Part shown: piece after piece, positions 1 through 10,008 of the stretch | Layout: each line of letters starts with the position of its first letter | Position numbering within the stretch: the first letter of the stretch is position 1 | Origin: Campylobacter bilis | GTDB lineage: Bacteria > Campylobacterota > Campylobacteria > Campylobacterales > Campylobacteraceae | Assembly: GCF_016806695.1 (NCBI RefSeq) | Contig: NZ_WUED01000010.1 | Location: 1 to 59,379, forward strand | Direction of reading: 5' to 3' | Length of the DNA stretch: 59,379 nucleotides | Notes under the pieces: model-generated | What the model saw: only the letters and a program-made list of their open reading frames with translations | Databases searched by the model: none | What the model was told of the DNA's origin: nothing | Position numbers and translations under genes: made by a program

Positions 1-110
1 CTTCCTTGTTAAGGTTTTTCATAAGAATCATCCTACAAAAGTAAAATTGATAAAACTTACTCTTAACATTGTTTTTTAAGTCTTCTTATAAAGAATATTT
101 AAATAACAAT
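1..110 (+). other. rRNA operon 23S-5S spacer
   Basis: This AT-rich stretch directly precedes the 5S gene. It looks like the internal transcribed spacer of a ribosomal RNA operon whose 16S and 23S genes lie to the left of the window. I do not recognise the 3' end of 23S in it. That assignment is inferred from position, not from a matched sequence. Confidence 0.5.
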
Positions 111-227
111 GTCCGTGATTATACAGATGTGGAAACGCCTTGATCCATCCCGAACCAAGAAGCTAAGCACATCGTGGGTGATGATACTACACCTTACTGG
201 TAGGGGGAAAGTAACTCATTGCGGACT
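111..227 (+). rRNA. rrf: 5S ribosomal RNA
   Basis: The length is about 117 nt. The 5' GTCCG (111-115) pairs with the 3' CGGAC (222-226) to close helix I. The conserved 5S core CCATCCCGAAC and the AAGCTAAGC segment are present in the first half. It is the last gene of an rRNA operon read left to right. The exact ends may be off by one or two bases. Confidence 0.93.
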
Positions 228-600
228 TGTTAGACTGCTTTATTATTCTTAGTTTTTCTTTTTTTTATTTCAATCTTTTAAATTATTATTGTGTAGAGGG
301 ATTAGGGGAAATTGTAATATTTAAATTATTTTTTTTACTTTTTAAAGTATAGTTTAGTTATTTTTTAAAAAAAGTATAGTATAAATTAATATGTTATTTT
401 TATAGAACTGATTTGGTATAAATTATATTTAAGTTATTTTAGCTTTGATGTTTAAAATATTTAATATTAATGCATGAATTTAACAATTTTATTAAAGATA
501 AAAGTTTTTTATCTTTAATAAAAAATATAATTGGTTTTAGAAAAGATGGTGATTAAATATTTAAGTATTTTTGTGCTTTTGCTTAGAAAAGGATTAATCA
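228..600. other. Intergenic region after 5S
   Basis: About 370 very AT-rich bases with no convincing gene. It holds a perfect inverted repeat at 491-519, listed separately, and several weak TATAAA/TATAGT-like boxes (for example near 371-382). An AAAAGGA ribosome binding site sits just before the broken gene at 601. No GC-rich terminator is visible after the 5S gene. Confidence 0.5.
491..519. repeat. 13-bp perfect inverted repeat
   Basis: ATTAAAGATAAAA (491-503) and TTTTATCTTTAAT (507-519) are exact reverse complements separated by 3 nt. There is no U-tract on either side in the correct polarity, so it is not a classical terminator. It could be a weak terminator for the rRNA operon or a protein-binding palindrome. 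Confidence 0.5.
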
Positions 601-1836
601 ATGCAAAAATTTATACTCTTACTTGGAGCAAATCAATACTTAAGAGAAAGAGCTTTAGCTGGGGCAAGAAAAGCAAGTGATGCTAAAATTTTTATAGCTG
701 ATAAACAAGGAATCTTGAATAAAAATAGATATTTTGATGGTTGTTTATTGTGTGATGAAAAAGATGTTTTGGAGCTTATAGAAGCTGTGAAAATTCAAAT
801 TGAAAAAGGTTATGAATTTTTGGTGCTGTGCCTTTAAATGACTGGACTTTAGCTAGTGCTAACGAGCTTAATGCTTATTTTTCTTTACCTTTTTTGGATA
901 AGCAGGTTGTAGAAAATGCAAGAAATAAATATAAAATGAAGCTAAAATTTGAAGAATTTCAGCTTTCAAGTGCCAAATTTTTTACTTGAAGATGAAAGTC
1001 AACTAAAATTGGCAATTGATAAAATAGGCTTTCCTTTGATTATTAAACCTTATGATTTTGGTGGAAGCGGTGGAGTTATTGTTGCTTTTAATGAGAAAGA
1101 GGCGATTGAAGGTTTAAGGCAAGCAAAAGAATTAATCGCTAAATATAAACAAAGTTTTAAAATTCAAGGTGATAAGTATTTAATAGAAGAGTATATCAGT
1201 TCTAAAGAAGAAGTTTCTGTTGAAGTGCTTTGTGGAAAGAATTTCTATAAAAGTTTATGTGTGAGTGAAAAATATCTTTCAGATGACCCTTATTTTAGTG
1301 AAATGGCACATTTGGTGCCAAGTCATAGACAAAATGATTATGCTTTAAATGATTTAGCTCATAAAGCTTGTAAGGCTTTAGGTATTGATAGAGGCATAGC
1401 TCATGTAGAGATTAAAATCAAAGAGGGTAAATTTTATCTCATAGAAGTTGGAGCAAGAACAGGTGGAGATGGGATTATGGATCAAATTGAAAATGCTTTT
1501 GAGTTTAATCCTTATTATTTACATATTGCATCTTATTTGGGTGTAGATTTATCTAATTTTAAAATCCCAAAACCAAAAAGAACTTCGAGTATAGCCTTTT
1601 TAAAGGCCAAAGCGGGGAAAATAAAAAAGATAAATCTACCAAGAGAATTTCCTAAAGAGCTTACAAGCATAAAAATCACAACAAGCATTGGAAATGAAAG
1701 TGTAGTGCCAAAAGATTGGAGTACAAGAGAAGGGGTTGTGGAATTTGCTTGGGAAAATCATTTTTTCAAAGAAAAAACAAATTTACCTATTGATTTGGCA
1801 AATACCTTAAGTGAACAAATTTTTGAGCTTGAATAA
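601..1836 (+). pseudogene. ATP-grasp enzyme, frameshifted
   Basis: A broken gene for an ATP-grasp ligase of roughly 410 residues. The N-terminal part (601-837) reads MQKFILLLGAN. The frame is lost near 824-830, where one T appears to be missing. Translation then continues in another frame as VPLNDWTLASANEL up to about 950. A second shift returns it to the frame that runs to 1836. The last part carries ATP-grasp hallmarks: a glycine-rich GGSGGV loop, EEYISSKEEVSVEV, and IEVGARTGGDG near the metal-binding end. The substrate is unknown. Its stop overlaps the next gene's start (TAATG), so the pair was an operon. I recall the orthologous gene in C. jejuni NCTC 11168 also being annotated as a pseudogene. 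Confidence 0.8.
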
Positions 1837-2919
1837 TGTATGTTTATATCTTTCTTTCAGAGCTTTATCGTTTAAGTTGTGGAGCTTTAACCTCGCGATT
1901 AATTGGCTTATGGCCACAAGGAATGATTCTTTTTCTTATTTGACTATTTTAGTTGCTTTGACTTTTTTGCCTGCTATTCTTGTTCCTTTGTTTTATAGGA
2001 ATAAAACAATGAGCGGTTCAAAGCTTACAGCTTTTGCACTTCTTGCTTCTTTTTTTATTTCTTTGCTTTTATTTTCTACACATAATCAAATTTTAATTCT
2101 TATTTTAAATACAGTGCTTTGGTTTTTCTTTTTTATTATGGAATCAAGTTGGGAGTCGTGGTTTGCAGTTTTAGCTAAGGCTTATACAGAGGAAAAAATC
2201 CTTAAATTCAGCTCTTTATCCATGAGTGTAAATCAAGCAAGTTTAATGCTAGGACCTATTATCGCAGCTTTTATTTTCAAAGACAATCCACAAATTGTTA
2301 TTTTGGTAAGTTCTTTGCTTTTTTTATTTATTTTTTTATAGGGATGTTTTATCACACAAAGCAAGGAGAATTAAAAGAAGAAGTGAGTGTGGATAAAAAA
2401 ATAAAAATATCTAGTTTAGAATTGTCTTTGGTGTTGATATGGCCGACTTTAGTTATTTTTAATTTCATGCTTCCTGTGCAAGTTGCTTTTGAAAAAGGAG
2501 CTATGGTAGAAGTTGGAATCTTAGATGCTGTAATGGGCTTGGGTATGATATGTTCTAGTATTTTGTTTTCTAAAAAAATATGGCACCGTCTTTTTATACA
2601 TTATAAATTCAGCATACTTTTACTCTTGCTTGCTATTTTGTTTTGAGGGTTTTGGCAAGGTTTTGTTTTTAAAGTCATTTCTGTTTTTATTCTTGGGCTT
2701 TGTTTTAATATGAGTAGAATACTCATTCGCAGTTCTTTAGCACAAAAATATGAAGTAAATCTTGTAGGACAGCTAGTTTCTAAGGCAAATTCGTATTCTT
2801 TTTTCATTATTATTTTTACTTTGTTTTTTGTTTATGATAAAGTGAGTGTTAATTACATCATACTTTTTGTTTTTACTATTTTAATTTGTTTGTTGAGTTT
2901 TTCTAAAATTAAAAAATAG
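1836..2919 (+). pseudogene. MFS transporter, multiply disrupted
   Basis: Remnant of a 12-helix major facilitator superfamily permease, about 360 residues when the frames are joined. It starts at the ATG overlapping the stop of the ATP-grasp gene (MYVYIFLSELYRL) and shifts frame near 1930, where one T is missing from CTTATTTGACT. It shifts again near 2335, then meets an in-frame TGA at 2644-2646 before the last segment ends at 2919. Hydrophobic helices continue across every break, so the pieces belong to one ancestral gene. ATP-grasp plus MFS pairs often make and export a small peptide-like molecule. That role is an inference. Confidence 0.8.
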
Positions 2920-3017
2920 TAAAATCATATTAAAATTCATTGATAAACAATGTTTTTATAAGATAAAGTAATTTGCATACAAAAATAATGAATATAGATT
3001 AAAATTCTAAAGAATAT

Positions 3018-4226
3018 TTAAAGTTGTTTTATGGATTCTTTAAAGACCTCTCCACGTTGTGCATAGGAGCTAAATTGATCTAAACTCGCACAAGCAGGAC
3101 TTAGAAGTGCTACTTCATTGGTTTTTAGTGTTTTTGAAATTTTTATTACAGCTTTTTGTAAGATTTCGCATTTATGTGCTTTTAAATCGTTTTTTAACGC
3201 ATAATCAAACATTTTTTGTGTACTAGTGCCTATGATATAAAGTTCGATATTTAAATTTTTCATAAAGCAAAATAAATTGCTTAAATCCACTCCTTTATCA
3301 TCTCCTCCTATGATAAGATGGATTTTTTTATCTTTATAGCGATTTAGCGCAGCTATTACAGCGCTTTCATTGGTAGCTTTTGTGTCATTAACCCAAAGTC
3401 TATTTTGACTGTCTTTTAATTCTTCAAGTTTATTTTCTTCTAGTACAAAGTGATTTAAAAGTTCATAGCTTAAAGTATCAAGTAAAATTTTTTCTATGCT
3501 TAAAGCTATAATAGCATCAAGCAAAAAAGGGCTTTGAAAGGGAATTTTTTCTGTTTTGATACCGAATTTTTTTGCAAGATCTTTTTCGTTTTCATAGCTT
3601 ATAATATGGGCTTTTGTTGGAGTGTTTACATATATTTTTGGTAATATTGCCACATCGCATTCATTCATTCTTTGTAAAACACTCAATTTAGCTTCTATAT
3701 AGTTTTGAAAATTTCCATGCCAAGAAAGATGATCATGATGTATGGGTAAAAGTGCGTAAATTTCAGGTTTTGCTACACGTGTATAATGTAAGGTAAAAGA
3801 AGAAGTTTCAAGTATCCAAAGTTTTGCTTGAGTGTTAAGCTGTGCTAGAGGTGTGCCTATATTCCCACCCATGAGTGCACCTATACGTGAGAGTAAATGC
3901 GTACTCATTTGTGTTGTTGTTGTTTTACCATTGGTTCCGCTTATCCAAACAGATTTTGGCATGGCATCATAAAAAAAGTCGTATTCGCTTTGTAAATTCT
4001 TAGCTTGTTGGATAAGGGGGTGATCAGGCGGAAAACCAGGACTTGGAATTTCAAGTTCGCTTGTATTTTTATTAAAATCTTTAGGATTTAAGAGTTTGTT
4101 GCCCCATGCATCTTTGCTTGCTTTTTTAAAATGATCATCATAAATATTAAAAGTGCCAAATTGTTTTGTCAAATTTTCAGCTATTGCACGTGTGGTTTTT
4201 CCGTATCCAAAAAGTGAAATTGTCAT
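3018..4226 (-). CDS. murD: UDP-N-acetylmuramoylalanine--D-glutamate ligase
   Basis: Cytoplasmic Mur ligase that adds D-glutamate to UDP-MurNAc-L-Ala in peptidoglycan precursor synthesis. The ATP-binding P-loop GTNGKTTTT is at residues 97-105. The Mur-ligase Lys/His region (HHDHLSWHG) and the C-terminal domain ([15 protein letters not shown]) follow. At 402 residues it is shorter than the 438-residue E. coli protein, as is usual in epsilonproteobacteria. The ATG overlaps the mraY stop by one base (TAATG on the minus strand), so the two genes are translationally coupled. Confidence 0.96.
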   Translation of the reverse strand: MTISLFGYGKTTRAIAENLTKQFGTFNIYDDHFKKASKDAWGNKLLNPKDFNKNTSELEIPSPGFPPDHPLIQQAKNLQSEYDFFYDAMPKSVWISGTNGKTTTTQMSTHLLSRIGALMGGNIGTPLAQLNTQAKLWILETSSFTLHYTRVAKPEIYALLPIHHDHLSWHGNFQNYIEAKLSVLQRMNECDVAILPKIYVNTPTKAHIISYENEKDLAKKFGIKTEKIPFQSPFLLDAIIALSIEKILLDTLSYELLNHFVLEENKLEELKDSQNRLWVNDTKATNESAVIAALNRYKDKKIHLIIGGDDKGVDLSNLFCFMKNLNIELYIIGTSTQKMFDYALKNDLKAHKCEILQKAVIKISKTLKTNEVALLSPACASLDQFSSYAQRGEVFKESIKQL

Positions 4227-5287
4227 TATCTTAACTTTATTGAGGCGAGTGCGAGTAAATTAGCAAGCAAGGCTATCATCCAAAAACGCACTATGATTTT
4301 GTTTTCTACCCAACCTATTTTTTCAAAATGATGGTGAATAGGAGCCATTTTAAAGACTCTTTTATTAAAGATTTTAAAACTTCCAACTTGCAAGATCACC
4401 GAAATGGTTTCAAGAACAAAAACAAATCCTATAAGTAAGAGTAAAATTTCATTTTTACTTATAATAGCTAAAAAGCCTATAAATCCCCCTAAAGCCAGGC
4501 TTCCGCTATCGCCCATAAAAATTTGCGCAGGATAGCAATTATACCATAAAAACCCTATTAAAGCACCAATAAGTGCAGCACAAATTATTACAACTTCGCT
4601 TAATCCTTGGATCTTTGGTAAAAGCAAATACTCACTATAGTTTAAATTCCCGCTTAAATACAAAAATATTCCTAAAGTTGATAAAGAAAAAATACTAGGA
4701 ACAGTTGCTAAGCCATCAAGTCCATCAGTTAGATTTACAGCATTAGAGCTAGAAATTAGCACTAAAATCCAAAAAACAATAGCAAAGATTTCCATGTTAA
4801 AAAGAGGATGTTTGTAAAAGGGTATGAAAAGTTCTGTGCTGAGTTCTTTACTAAGATATAAAGGTAAAATGCAAATAAGTCCTACAGTAATTTGGGCTAA
4901 AAGTTTTATTCTAGGGCTAAGCCCTGAATGATTGTCTTTTTTTAAGACTTTGCCTAAATCATCCACAAGTCCTATAAGGCAAAAAAGCACTAAGCAAAGT
5001 AAAGCACTTATAGCAAAAATATTGTCAAATTGGATGCAAAATAAGCTTGCAATGATCGCACTGCTAATAAATATAACTCCACCCATGGTTGGGGTGTGAG
5101 ATTTGATTTTATGTGCCTTTGGGGCGTATTGATAGATAGGTTGGCTGGCATTTTTAGTTTTTGCCCAGGCAATAAATCTAGGCATTAAGAGTAAAGATAA
5201 ACATAAAGCAATAAAAAATGCAAAGCCTGCACGTACACTAATATATGTAAAAAAAGCATAATTGCTTAAATCTGAAAGATAATACAA
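4226..5287 (-). CDS. mraY: Phospho-N-acetylmuramoyl-pentapeptide transferase
   Basis: Integral membrane enzyme that transfers phospho-MurNAc-pentapeptide to undecaprenyl phosphate, giving lipid I. It is 353 residues with about ten membrane helices. The family motifs are KSHTPTMGG (residues 62-70), the [10 protein letters not shown] catalytic aspartate loop, [12 protein letters not shown] and PIHHHFE. It is the first gene of a minus-strand pair with murD. The start lies about 80 bp from gpmI, so the short gap holds divergent promoters. Confidence 0.97.
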   Translation of the reverse strand: MYYLSDLSNYAFFTYISVRAGFAFFIALCLSLLLMPRFIAWAKTKNASQPIYQYAPKAHKIKSHTPTMGGVIFISSAIIASLFCIQFDNIFAISALLCLVLFCLIGLVDDLGKVLKKDNHSGLSPRIKLLAQITVGLICILPLYLSKELSTELFIPFYKHPLFNMEIFAIVFWILVLISSSNAVNLTDGLDGLATVPSIFSLSTLGIFLYLSGNLNYSEYLLLPKIQGLSEVVIICAALIGALIGFLWYNCYPAQIFMGDSGSLALGGFIGFLAIISKNEILLLLIGFVFVLETISVILQVGSFKIFNKRVFKMAPIHHHFEKIGWVENKIIVRFWMIALLANLLALASIKLR

Positions 5288-5327
5288 AATTCAAGCCTTT
5301 TTTGGTTTTTTGAAAGTTTAATTTTAG

Positions 5328-5333
5328 TACAAT
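5328..5333 (+). promoter_or_regulatory. -10 box of the gpmI promoter
   Basis: TACAAT preceded by TTTTAG, in the T-rich context typical of Campylobacter sigma-70 promoters, which usually lack a good -35 box. It lies 33 bp before the gpmI ATG in the divergent mraY/gpmI gap. Confidence 0.6.
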
Positions 5334-5366
5334 CTAGCCAAAAAAATTCTTATAAAAGAGTGGAAA

Positions 5367-6845
5367 ATGAAACAAAAATGTGTTTTAATAATTACAGATG
5401 GGATAGGTTATAATGCAAGTAGTGATTTTAATGCTTTTAAAGCGGCTAAAAAACCAAATTATGAAAGACTTTTTAAAGAAGTGCCTAATTCTTTGTTAAA
5501 AACAAGTGGTTTAGCAGTGGGTTTACCAGAAAATCAAATGGGAAATAGTGAAGTAGGTCATATGTGTATAGGAAGTGGTCAAATTATTTATCAAAATTTG
5601 GTGCGTATTAATAAGGCCATTGAGACAAAACAATTACAAGAAAATGAAAATTTACAAAGACTTTTAGCAAAATGTAAAAGAATTCATGTTATAGGGCTTT
5701 ATAGTAATGGTGGGGTGCATTCTATGGATACACATTTTAAAGCCATGCTTGAAATTTGTGCTAAAAATGGCAATGAAGTTTTTGCTCATGCAATTACTGA
5801 TGGGCGCGATGTTAGTCCTATTAGTGGTTTGAATTTTATAAGAGATTTAGAAGACTTTTGTGAAAATTTAGGCGTTTATTTTGCAACTCTTTGTGGGCGT
5901 TTTTATGCTATGGATAGAGATAAGCGTTGGGATAGGATTAAAGAATATTATGATGGTTTATTGGGCAGGGTTCATAAAGTATCAAATTGGCTTGATTACA
6001 TCCAAAAATCTTATGATGCAAATATCATGGATGAATTTATTAAAGCGGCACAAAATGAAAATTATCATGGAATACAAGAAGAAGATGGTTTGATTTTTAT
6101 TAATTTTAGAAATGACAGGATGAAACAACTTGTTGAAGCTTTAAATTCAAAAGAGTTTAGCGGGTTTAAACGTGATAGGATTTTTGAGAATTTATTGACT
6201 ATGAGTGTTTATGATGAACAATTTAATATTCCAGTAATTTTTGAAAAAGAACAGCTTAAAAATACTCTTTCAGAGGTGATTTCTAGTGCTGGACTTACCC
6301 AGCTTCATACGGCTGAGACTGAGAAATATGCCCATGTTACTTTCTTTTTTAATGGAGGAAAAGAAGAGCTTTTAGAGAATGAAACAAGGATTTTAATTCC
6401 AAGTCTTAAAGTAAAAACTTATGATGAACAGCCTAGTATGAGTGCTTTTGAAGTGTGTAATGCTGTTAAACAAGGCATAAAAAAAGGTGAAGATTTTATA
6501 GTGGTTAATTTTGCAAATGGTGACATGGTAGGACATACAGGAAATTTTGATGCAGCTATTAAAGCTGTTGAAACTGTAGATGCTTGTTTAGGCGAAATTA
6601 TAGATTGTGCAAGAGAACATGGCTATGCTTTTATCATCACAAGTGATCATGGAAATTGTGAAGCCATGCAAGATGAAAATGGGAATTTATTGACCAATCA
6701 TACGACCTTTGATGTTTTTGTTTTTGTCGAAGCTGAAGGGATTTATAAGATTAAAGATAATATGGGGCTTAGTAATATAGCTGCTAGTGTATTAAAAATT
6801 TTAGATCTTCCAATTCCAAAAGAAATGGATGAAGCTTTATTTTAA
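5367..6845 (+). CDS. gpmI: 2,3-bisphosphoglycerate-independent phosphoglycerate mutase
   Basis: Interconverts 3- and 2-phosphoglycerate in glycolysis and gluconeogenesis. This is the manganese-dependent, cofactor-independent type, 492 residues. The N-terminal metal Asp sits in TDGIG (residues 10-14). The phosphorylated Ser is Ser61 in MGNSEVGH. DGRDVSP, NFANGDMVGHTG and the C-terminal SDHGNCE metal site are all present. Campylobacter has an incomplete Embden-Meyerhof pathway, so this enzyme mainly serves gluconeogenesis. It is followed by fabG 70 bp downstream. Confidence 0.97.
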   Translation: MKQKCVLIITDGIGYNASSDFNAFKAAKKPNYERLFKEVPNSLLKTSGLAVGLPENQMGNSEVGHMCIGSGQIIYQNLVRINKAIETKQLQENENLQRLLAKCKRIHVIGLYSNGGVHSMDTHFKAMLEICAKNGNEVFAHAITDGRDVSPISGLNFIRDLEDFCENLGVYFATLCGRFYAMDRDKRWDRIKEYYDGLLGRVHKVSNWLDYIQKSYDANIMDEFIKAAQNENYHGIQEEDGLIFINFRNDRMKQLVEALNSKEFSGFKRDRIFENLLTMSVYDEQFNIPVIFEKEQLKNTLSEVISSAGLTQLHTAETEKYAHVTFFFNGGKEELLENETRILIPSLKVKTYDEQPSMSAFEVCNAVKQGIKKGEDFIVVNFANGDMVGHTGNFDAAIKAVETVDACLGEIIDCAREHGYAFIITSDHGNCEAMQDENGNLLTNHTTFDVFVFVEAEGIYKIKDNMGLSNIAASVLKILDLPIPKEMDEALF

Positions 6846-6916
6846 TTTATTTGCCTTTTGATAAGAAATTTGTTAAGATTTTAATTTTTAAAAGTTAAAT
6901 TTTTAAGGATAAAGTG

Positions 6917-7660
6917 ATGAAATTTAGTGGAAAAAATGTTCTGATTACAGGAGCGAGTAAGGGTATTGGTGCTTCAATTGCAAAAACTTTAGCAGATTTT
7001 GGGCTTAAAGTTTGGATAAATTATCGTTCTAAACCTGAACTTGCAGATGCTTTAAAAGATGAAATCATTGCTAATGGCGGTAAGGTTGCTTTGATTAAAT
7101 TTGATGCAAGCAAAGAAGATGAGTTTGAAAATGGTGTTAAAACCATTGTAGAAAGTGATGGAGAATTAAGCTATCTTGTAAACAATGCAGGAATAACCAA
7201 TGATAAGCTTGCTTTAAGAATGAAATTAGAAGATTTTAGTAGTGTGATGGATTCAAATTTAAGTTCAGCATTTTTAGGTTGTAAAGAGGCCTTAAAAACT
7301 ATGAGTAAAAAACGTTTTGGTGCGGTAGTTAATATAGCTTCTATTGTGGGAGAAATGGGAAATGTAGGTCAGGTTAATTATGCTGCAAGTAAAGGAGGTA
7401 TGATTGCTATGACTAAATCTTTTGCTAAAGAAGGAGCAAGTAGGAATTTACGTTTTAATTGTGTGACTCCAGGTTTTATAAAAAGTGATATGACAGAAGT
7501 TTTAAGTGATGAGATTAAACAAAGCTATCAAAATAATATTCCTTTGAAGCGTTTTGCAGAACCTCAAGAGGTTGCTAATTGTGTAGCGTTTTTATTAAGT
7601 GATTATGCTTCTTATGTAACAGGAGATGTGCTTAAAATAAATGGCGGTTTATATATGTAA
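6917..7660 (+). CDS. fabG: 3-oxoacyl-ACP reductase
   Basis: NADPH-dependent reductase of fatty-acid elongation. It is a 247-residue short-chain dehydrogenase with the cofactor motif TGASKGIG (11-18), NNAG (89-92), and the catalytic Ser/Tyr/Lys set (Ser142, Tyr155, Lys159 in YAASK). I chose the ATG at 6917 over the GTG at 6914. The AAGGA at 6905-6909 is better spaced from the ATG, and the resulting length matches the usual 247. It heads the fatty-acid genes that continue at acpP, with one unrelated gene and a long gap between. Confidence 0.95.
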   Translation: MKFSGKNVLITGASKGIGASIAKTLADFGLKVWINYRSKPELADALKDEIIANGGKVALIKFDASKEDEFENGVKTIVESDGELSYLVNNAGITNDKLALRMKLEDFSSVMDSNLSSAFLGCKEALKTMSKKRFGAVVNIASIVGEMGNVGQVNYAASKGGMIAMTKSFAKEGASRNLRFNCVTPGFIKSDMTEVLSDEIKQSYQNNIPLKRFAEPQEVANCVAFLLSDYASYVTGDVLKINGGLYM

Positions 7661-7670
7661 GGGATAGATT

Positions 7671-8078
7671 ATGGATTTGAAAGAAATAATACAATTTTTG
7701 GATGAAAATGTACCATCTTTTTTGGCAACTTTAGGTACTTGTGGGAATCCTAGAGTTCGTCCCATGCAAAGTCCTTTGCTTGCGAAGGATAAAATTTATT
7801 TTTGCACAGCAAATACTAAAGGGCTTTTTAAACATATGAAAAATTATAATGGGATTGAGTTTTGTTCTTGTGCTAAGGATGGTACTTTTTTAAGGCTTAG
7901 AGCTAATGCAGTTTTTGAAGATGATTTAGAGGTAAAAAGGATGATGTTTGAAAAATATCCTTATCTTGTGGAGCTTTATCAAACGCCTCAAAATTCTCAG
8001 TTTGAAGTCTTTTATCTTGATAATTTAAGTGCGAGGAAACAATTTGTGGATGGAAGCTTTGAACTTTTTAAAGCTTAG
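7671..8078 (+). CDS. Pyridoxamine 5'-phosphate oxidase-fold protein
   Basis: A 135-residue protein of the flavin-binding split-barrel (PNPOx-like) family. It contains FLATLGTCGNPRVRPMQSP and later IYFCTANTKGLFKHMKNY, the usual flavin-phosphate-binding strand pair. Many members are small flavin or F420/haem-binding reductases, and the substrate here is not known. It starts 10 bp after fabG, so it is probably co-transcribed. In NCTC 11168, as I recall, the mfrABE reductase operon follows the equivalent gene. Here a gap follows. Confidence 0.8.
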   Translation: MDLKEIIQFLDENVPSFLATLGTCGNPRVRPMQSPLLAKDKIYFCTANTKGLFKHMKNYNGIEFCSCAKDGTFLRLRANAVFEDDLEVKRMMFEKYPYLVELYQTPQNSQFEVFYLDNLSARKQFVDGSFELFKA

Positions 8079-8253
8079 ACATTATGTTTATAAATATATA
8101 GTTATAATTTAGCATATATTGTTGCAAATTTACTCATTTTTAAATAGCTAGAATCAAAGAGAGTTTTATATTTTCTTGTTTAGAATTTTTAGACTTATTT
8201 TTGATTTGGCTTTTCATTAAAGATGGAGCTTTTTAAATTTTTCATTTGTTTAG

Positions 8254-8259
8254 TATAAT
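8254..8259 (+). promoter_or_regulatory. Orphan -10 box
   Basis: A perfect TATAAT in the context TTTGTTTAG-TATAATG, preceded by T-rich runs as in Campylobacter sigma-70 promoters. The next gene starts 275 bp away and has its own promoter, so what this box transcribes is unclear. Confidence 0.4.
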
Positions 8260-8495
8260 GAAACTACTAACAATTTTTTTATCTTTAAAAATTTTTTATC
8301 ATTTTAATTTAAGTATTGATTTTTCAGACTATTCTTTATTTTAAGATTGATAATTCCTGTTTTTTTATTTTAAAACAGTTGATGATTATGAATATTTTAT
8401 GTTTTTTATAAAATGTAGAAAATTTTTCTTTTAATTTTTGTATATTTATTTTTAAGCGTAAGAAAAACTATAACATAATTTAAGCTTTTTTATAG

Positions 8496-8501
8496 TATAA
8501 T
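8496..8501 (+). promoter_or_regulatory. -10 box of the acpP promoter
   Basis: TATAAT in TTTTATAG-TATAATACC, 32 bp before the acpP start, with upstream T-rich phasing typical of the genus. It is likely the main promoter for acpP-fabF-accA. Confidence 0.75.
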
Positions 8502-8533
8502 ACCCTTTATTTTAATTTTTGAAGGAGAAATAA

Positions 8534-8767
8534 ATGGCAACATTTGATGATGTAAAAGCCGTAGTGGTTGAACAATTAAGTATTGATGCAGATACAGTGA
8601 AAATGGAATCAAAAATTATTGAAGATTTGGGTGCGGATTCTTTAGATGTGGTAGAGCTTATCATGGCTTTAGAAGAAAAATTTGAAATAGAAATTCCAGA
8701 TAGTGATGCTGAAAAATTAATCAAAATAGAAGATGTTGTAAACTATATCGATAATCTAAAAAAATAA
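8534..8767 (+). CDS. acpP: Acyl carrier protein
   Basis: The 77-residue acidic carrier of growing fatty acyl chains. The 4'-phosphopantetheine attachment Ser36 lies in GADSLD (33-38), followed by the acidic recognition helix [18 protein letters not shown]. The ribosome binding site is GAAGGAG at 8521-8527. It leads an operon with fabF (25 bp gap) and accA. Confidence 0.98.
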   Translation: MATFDDVKAVVVEQLSIDADTVKMESKIIEDLGADSLDVVELIMALEEKFEIEIPDSDAEKLIKIEDVVNYIDNLKK

Positions 8768-8792
8768 TTTTTTTCTTGCAAGGAGCTTACTC

Positions 8793-10007
8793 TTGAAAAG
8801 AGTTGTAGTTACAGGTATTGGTATGATTAATGCCCTTGGTTTGGATAAAGAAAGTTCATTTAAAGAGATTTGCAAGGGAGAAAGCGGAGTTGGAAAAATC
8901 ACTCTTTTTGATGCTACAGATTTTCCAGTTCAAATTGCAGCAGAAGTTAAGAATTTTAATCCTTTAGAAATTATTGATGCTAAAGAAGTAAAAAAAATCG
9001 ATCGTTTTATACAATTTGGGATTAAAGCTTCAAAAGAAGCCATGCAAGATGCTAAATTGGAGCAAGATCTAGATCAAGAAGAATTTGGCATCGTTTCTGC
9101 AGCTGGTATTGGAGGCTTGCCTAATATTGAAAAAAATTCTATTATTTGTTTTGAACGTGGAGCACGTAAGATTTCACCTTTTTTTATACCTTCAGCTCTT
9201 GTAAATATGCTAGGAGGGGTAATCTCTATAGAATATGGACTTAAAGGACCAAATATTTCTTGTGTTACAGCTTGTGCAGCAGGAACTCATGCTATAGCAG
9301 AGGCTTATAAGAGTATAGCTTTACAAAGTGCTAAAAAAATGTTGGTTGTAGGTGCGGAGGCTGCTATTTGTCCCGTAGGAATTGGTGGATTTGCTTCAAT
9401 GAAAGCTTTATCAACAAGAAATGAGAACCCTCAGCATGCTTCAAGACCATTTGACAAAGAAAGAGATGGATTTGTTATGGGTGAAGGGGCTGGAGCTTTA
9501 GTTTTTGAAGAGTATGAAGAAGCTAAAAAGCGTGGTGCTAGAATTTATGCTGAGTTGATTGGATTTGGCGAAAGTGCTGATGCACATCATATTACTTCGC
9601 CAACTTTAGATGGGCCTTTAAGAGCTATGAAAAAAGCTTTAAATATGGCAGGAAATCCAAATATTGATTATATAAATGCACACGGAACTTCGACTTTGGT
9701 TAATGATAGGAATGAAACTGTGGCTATTAAAGAATTTTTTGGTTCTAATATTCCTCTTGTTAGTTCTACTAAAGGACAAATTGGGCATTGTTTAGGGGCT
9801 GCGGGTGCTATTGAAGCTGTGATTAGTATCATGGCTTTAAATCAAGGGATAATTCCTCCTACAATCAATCAGTTTGTTAAAGATGAGGAATGTGATCTTG
9901 ATTATGTTCCTAATATTTCAAGAAAAGCTGATTTAAAAGTGGTTATGAGTAATTCTTTTGGTTTTGGTGGCACAAACGGTTGTGTTGTATTTAAAAAAGT
10001 AGATTAA
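8793..10007 (+). CDS. fabF: 3-oxoacyl-ACP synthase II
   Basis: Condensing enzyme of fatty-acid elongation, 404 residues, thiolase fold. The catalytic triad is Cys161 (in [10 protein letters not shown]), His297 ([11 protein letters not shown]) and His332 ([12 protein letters not shown]). The C-terminal GFGGTN loop is present. It uses a TTG start, supported by the strong AAGGAG at 8780-8785 with 7-nt spacing and by the N-terminus [10 protein letters not shown] that is standard for the family. It abuts accA with a 1-nt gap, suggesting coupling. Confidence 0.96.
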   Translation: MKRVVVTGIGMINALGLDKESSFKEICKGESGVGKITLFDATDFPVQIAAEVKNFNPLEIIDAKEVKKIDRFIQFGIKASKEAMQDAKLEQDLDQEEFGIVSAAGIGGLPNIEKNSIICFERGARKISPFFIPSALVNMLGGVISIEYGLKGPNISCVTACAAGTHAIAEAYKSIALQSAKKMLVVGAEAAICPVGIGGFASMKALSTRNENPQHASRPFDKERDGFVMGEGAGALVFEEYEEAKKRGARIYAELIGFGESADAHHITSPTLDGPLRAMKKALNMAGNPNIDYINAHGTSTLVNDRNETVAIKEFFGSNIPLVSSTKGQIGHCLGAAGAIEAVISIMALNQGIIPPTINQFVKDEECDLDYVPNISRKADLKVVMSNSFGFGGTNGCVVFKKVD

Positions 10008-10008
10008 T

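Larger units (their letters stand above)
8079..8533. other. Long intergenic region before acpP
   Basis: About 455 bp of strongly AT-rich DNA with no open frame worth calling. It contains a Campylobacter-style TATAAT box at 8254-8259 with no gene behind it, and the acpP promoter at 8496-8501. The orphan box may be what remains of a promoter for genes lost here, or it may drive a small RNA. I see no recognisable coding remnant. Confidence 0.6.

Noticed and set aside
2601-2807. Minus-strand 68-residue frame inside the MFS pseudogene
   Set aside because: It is a shadow frame antisense to membrane-helix coding sequence. The plus-strand hydrophobic pattern continues through it.
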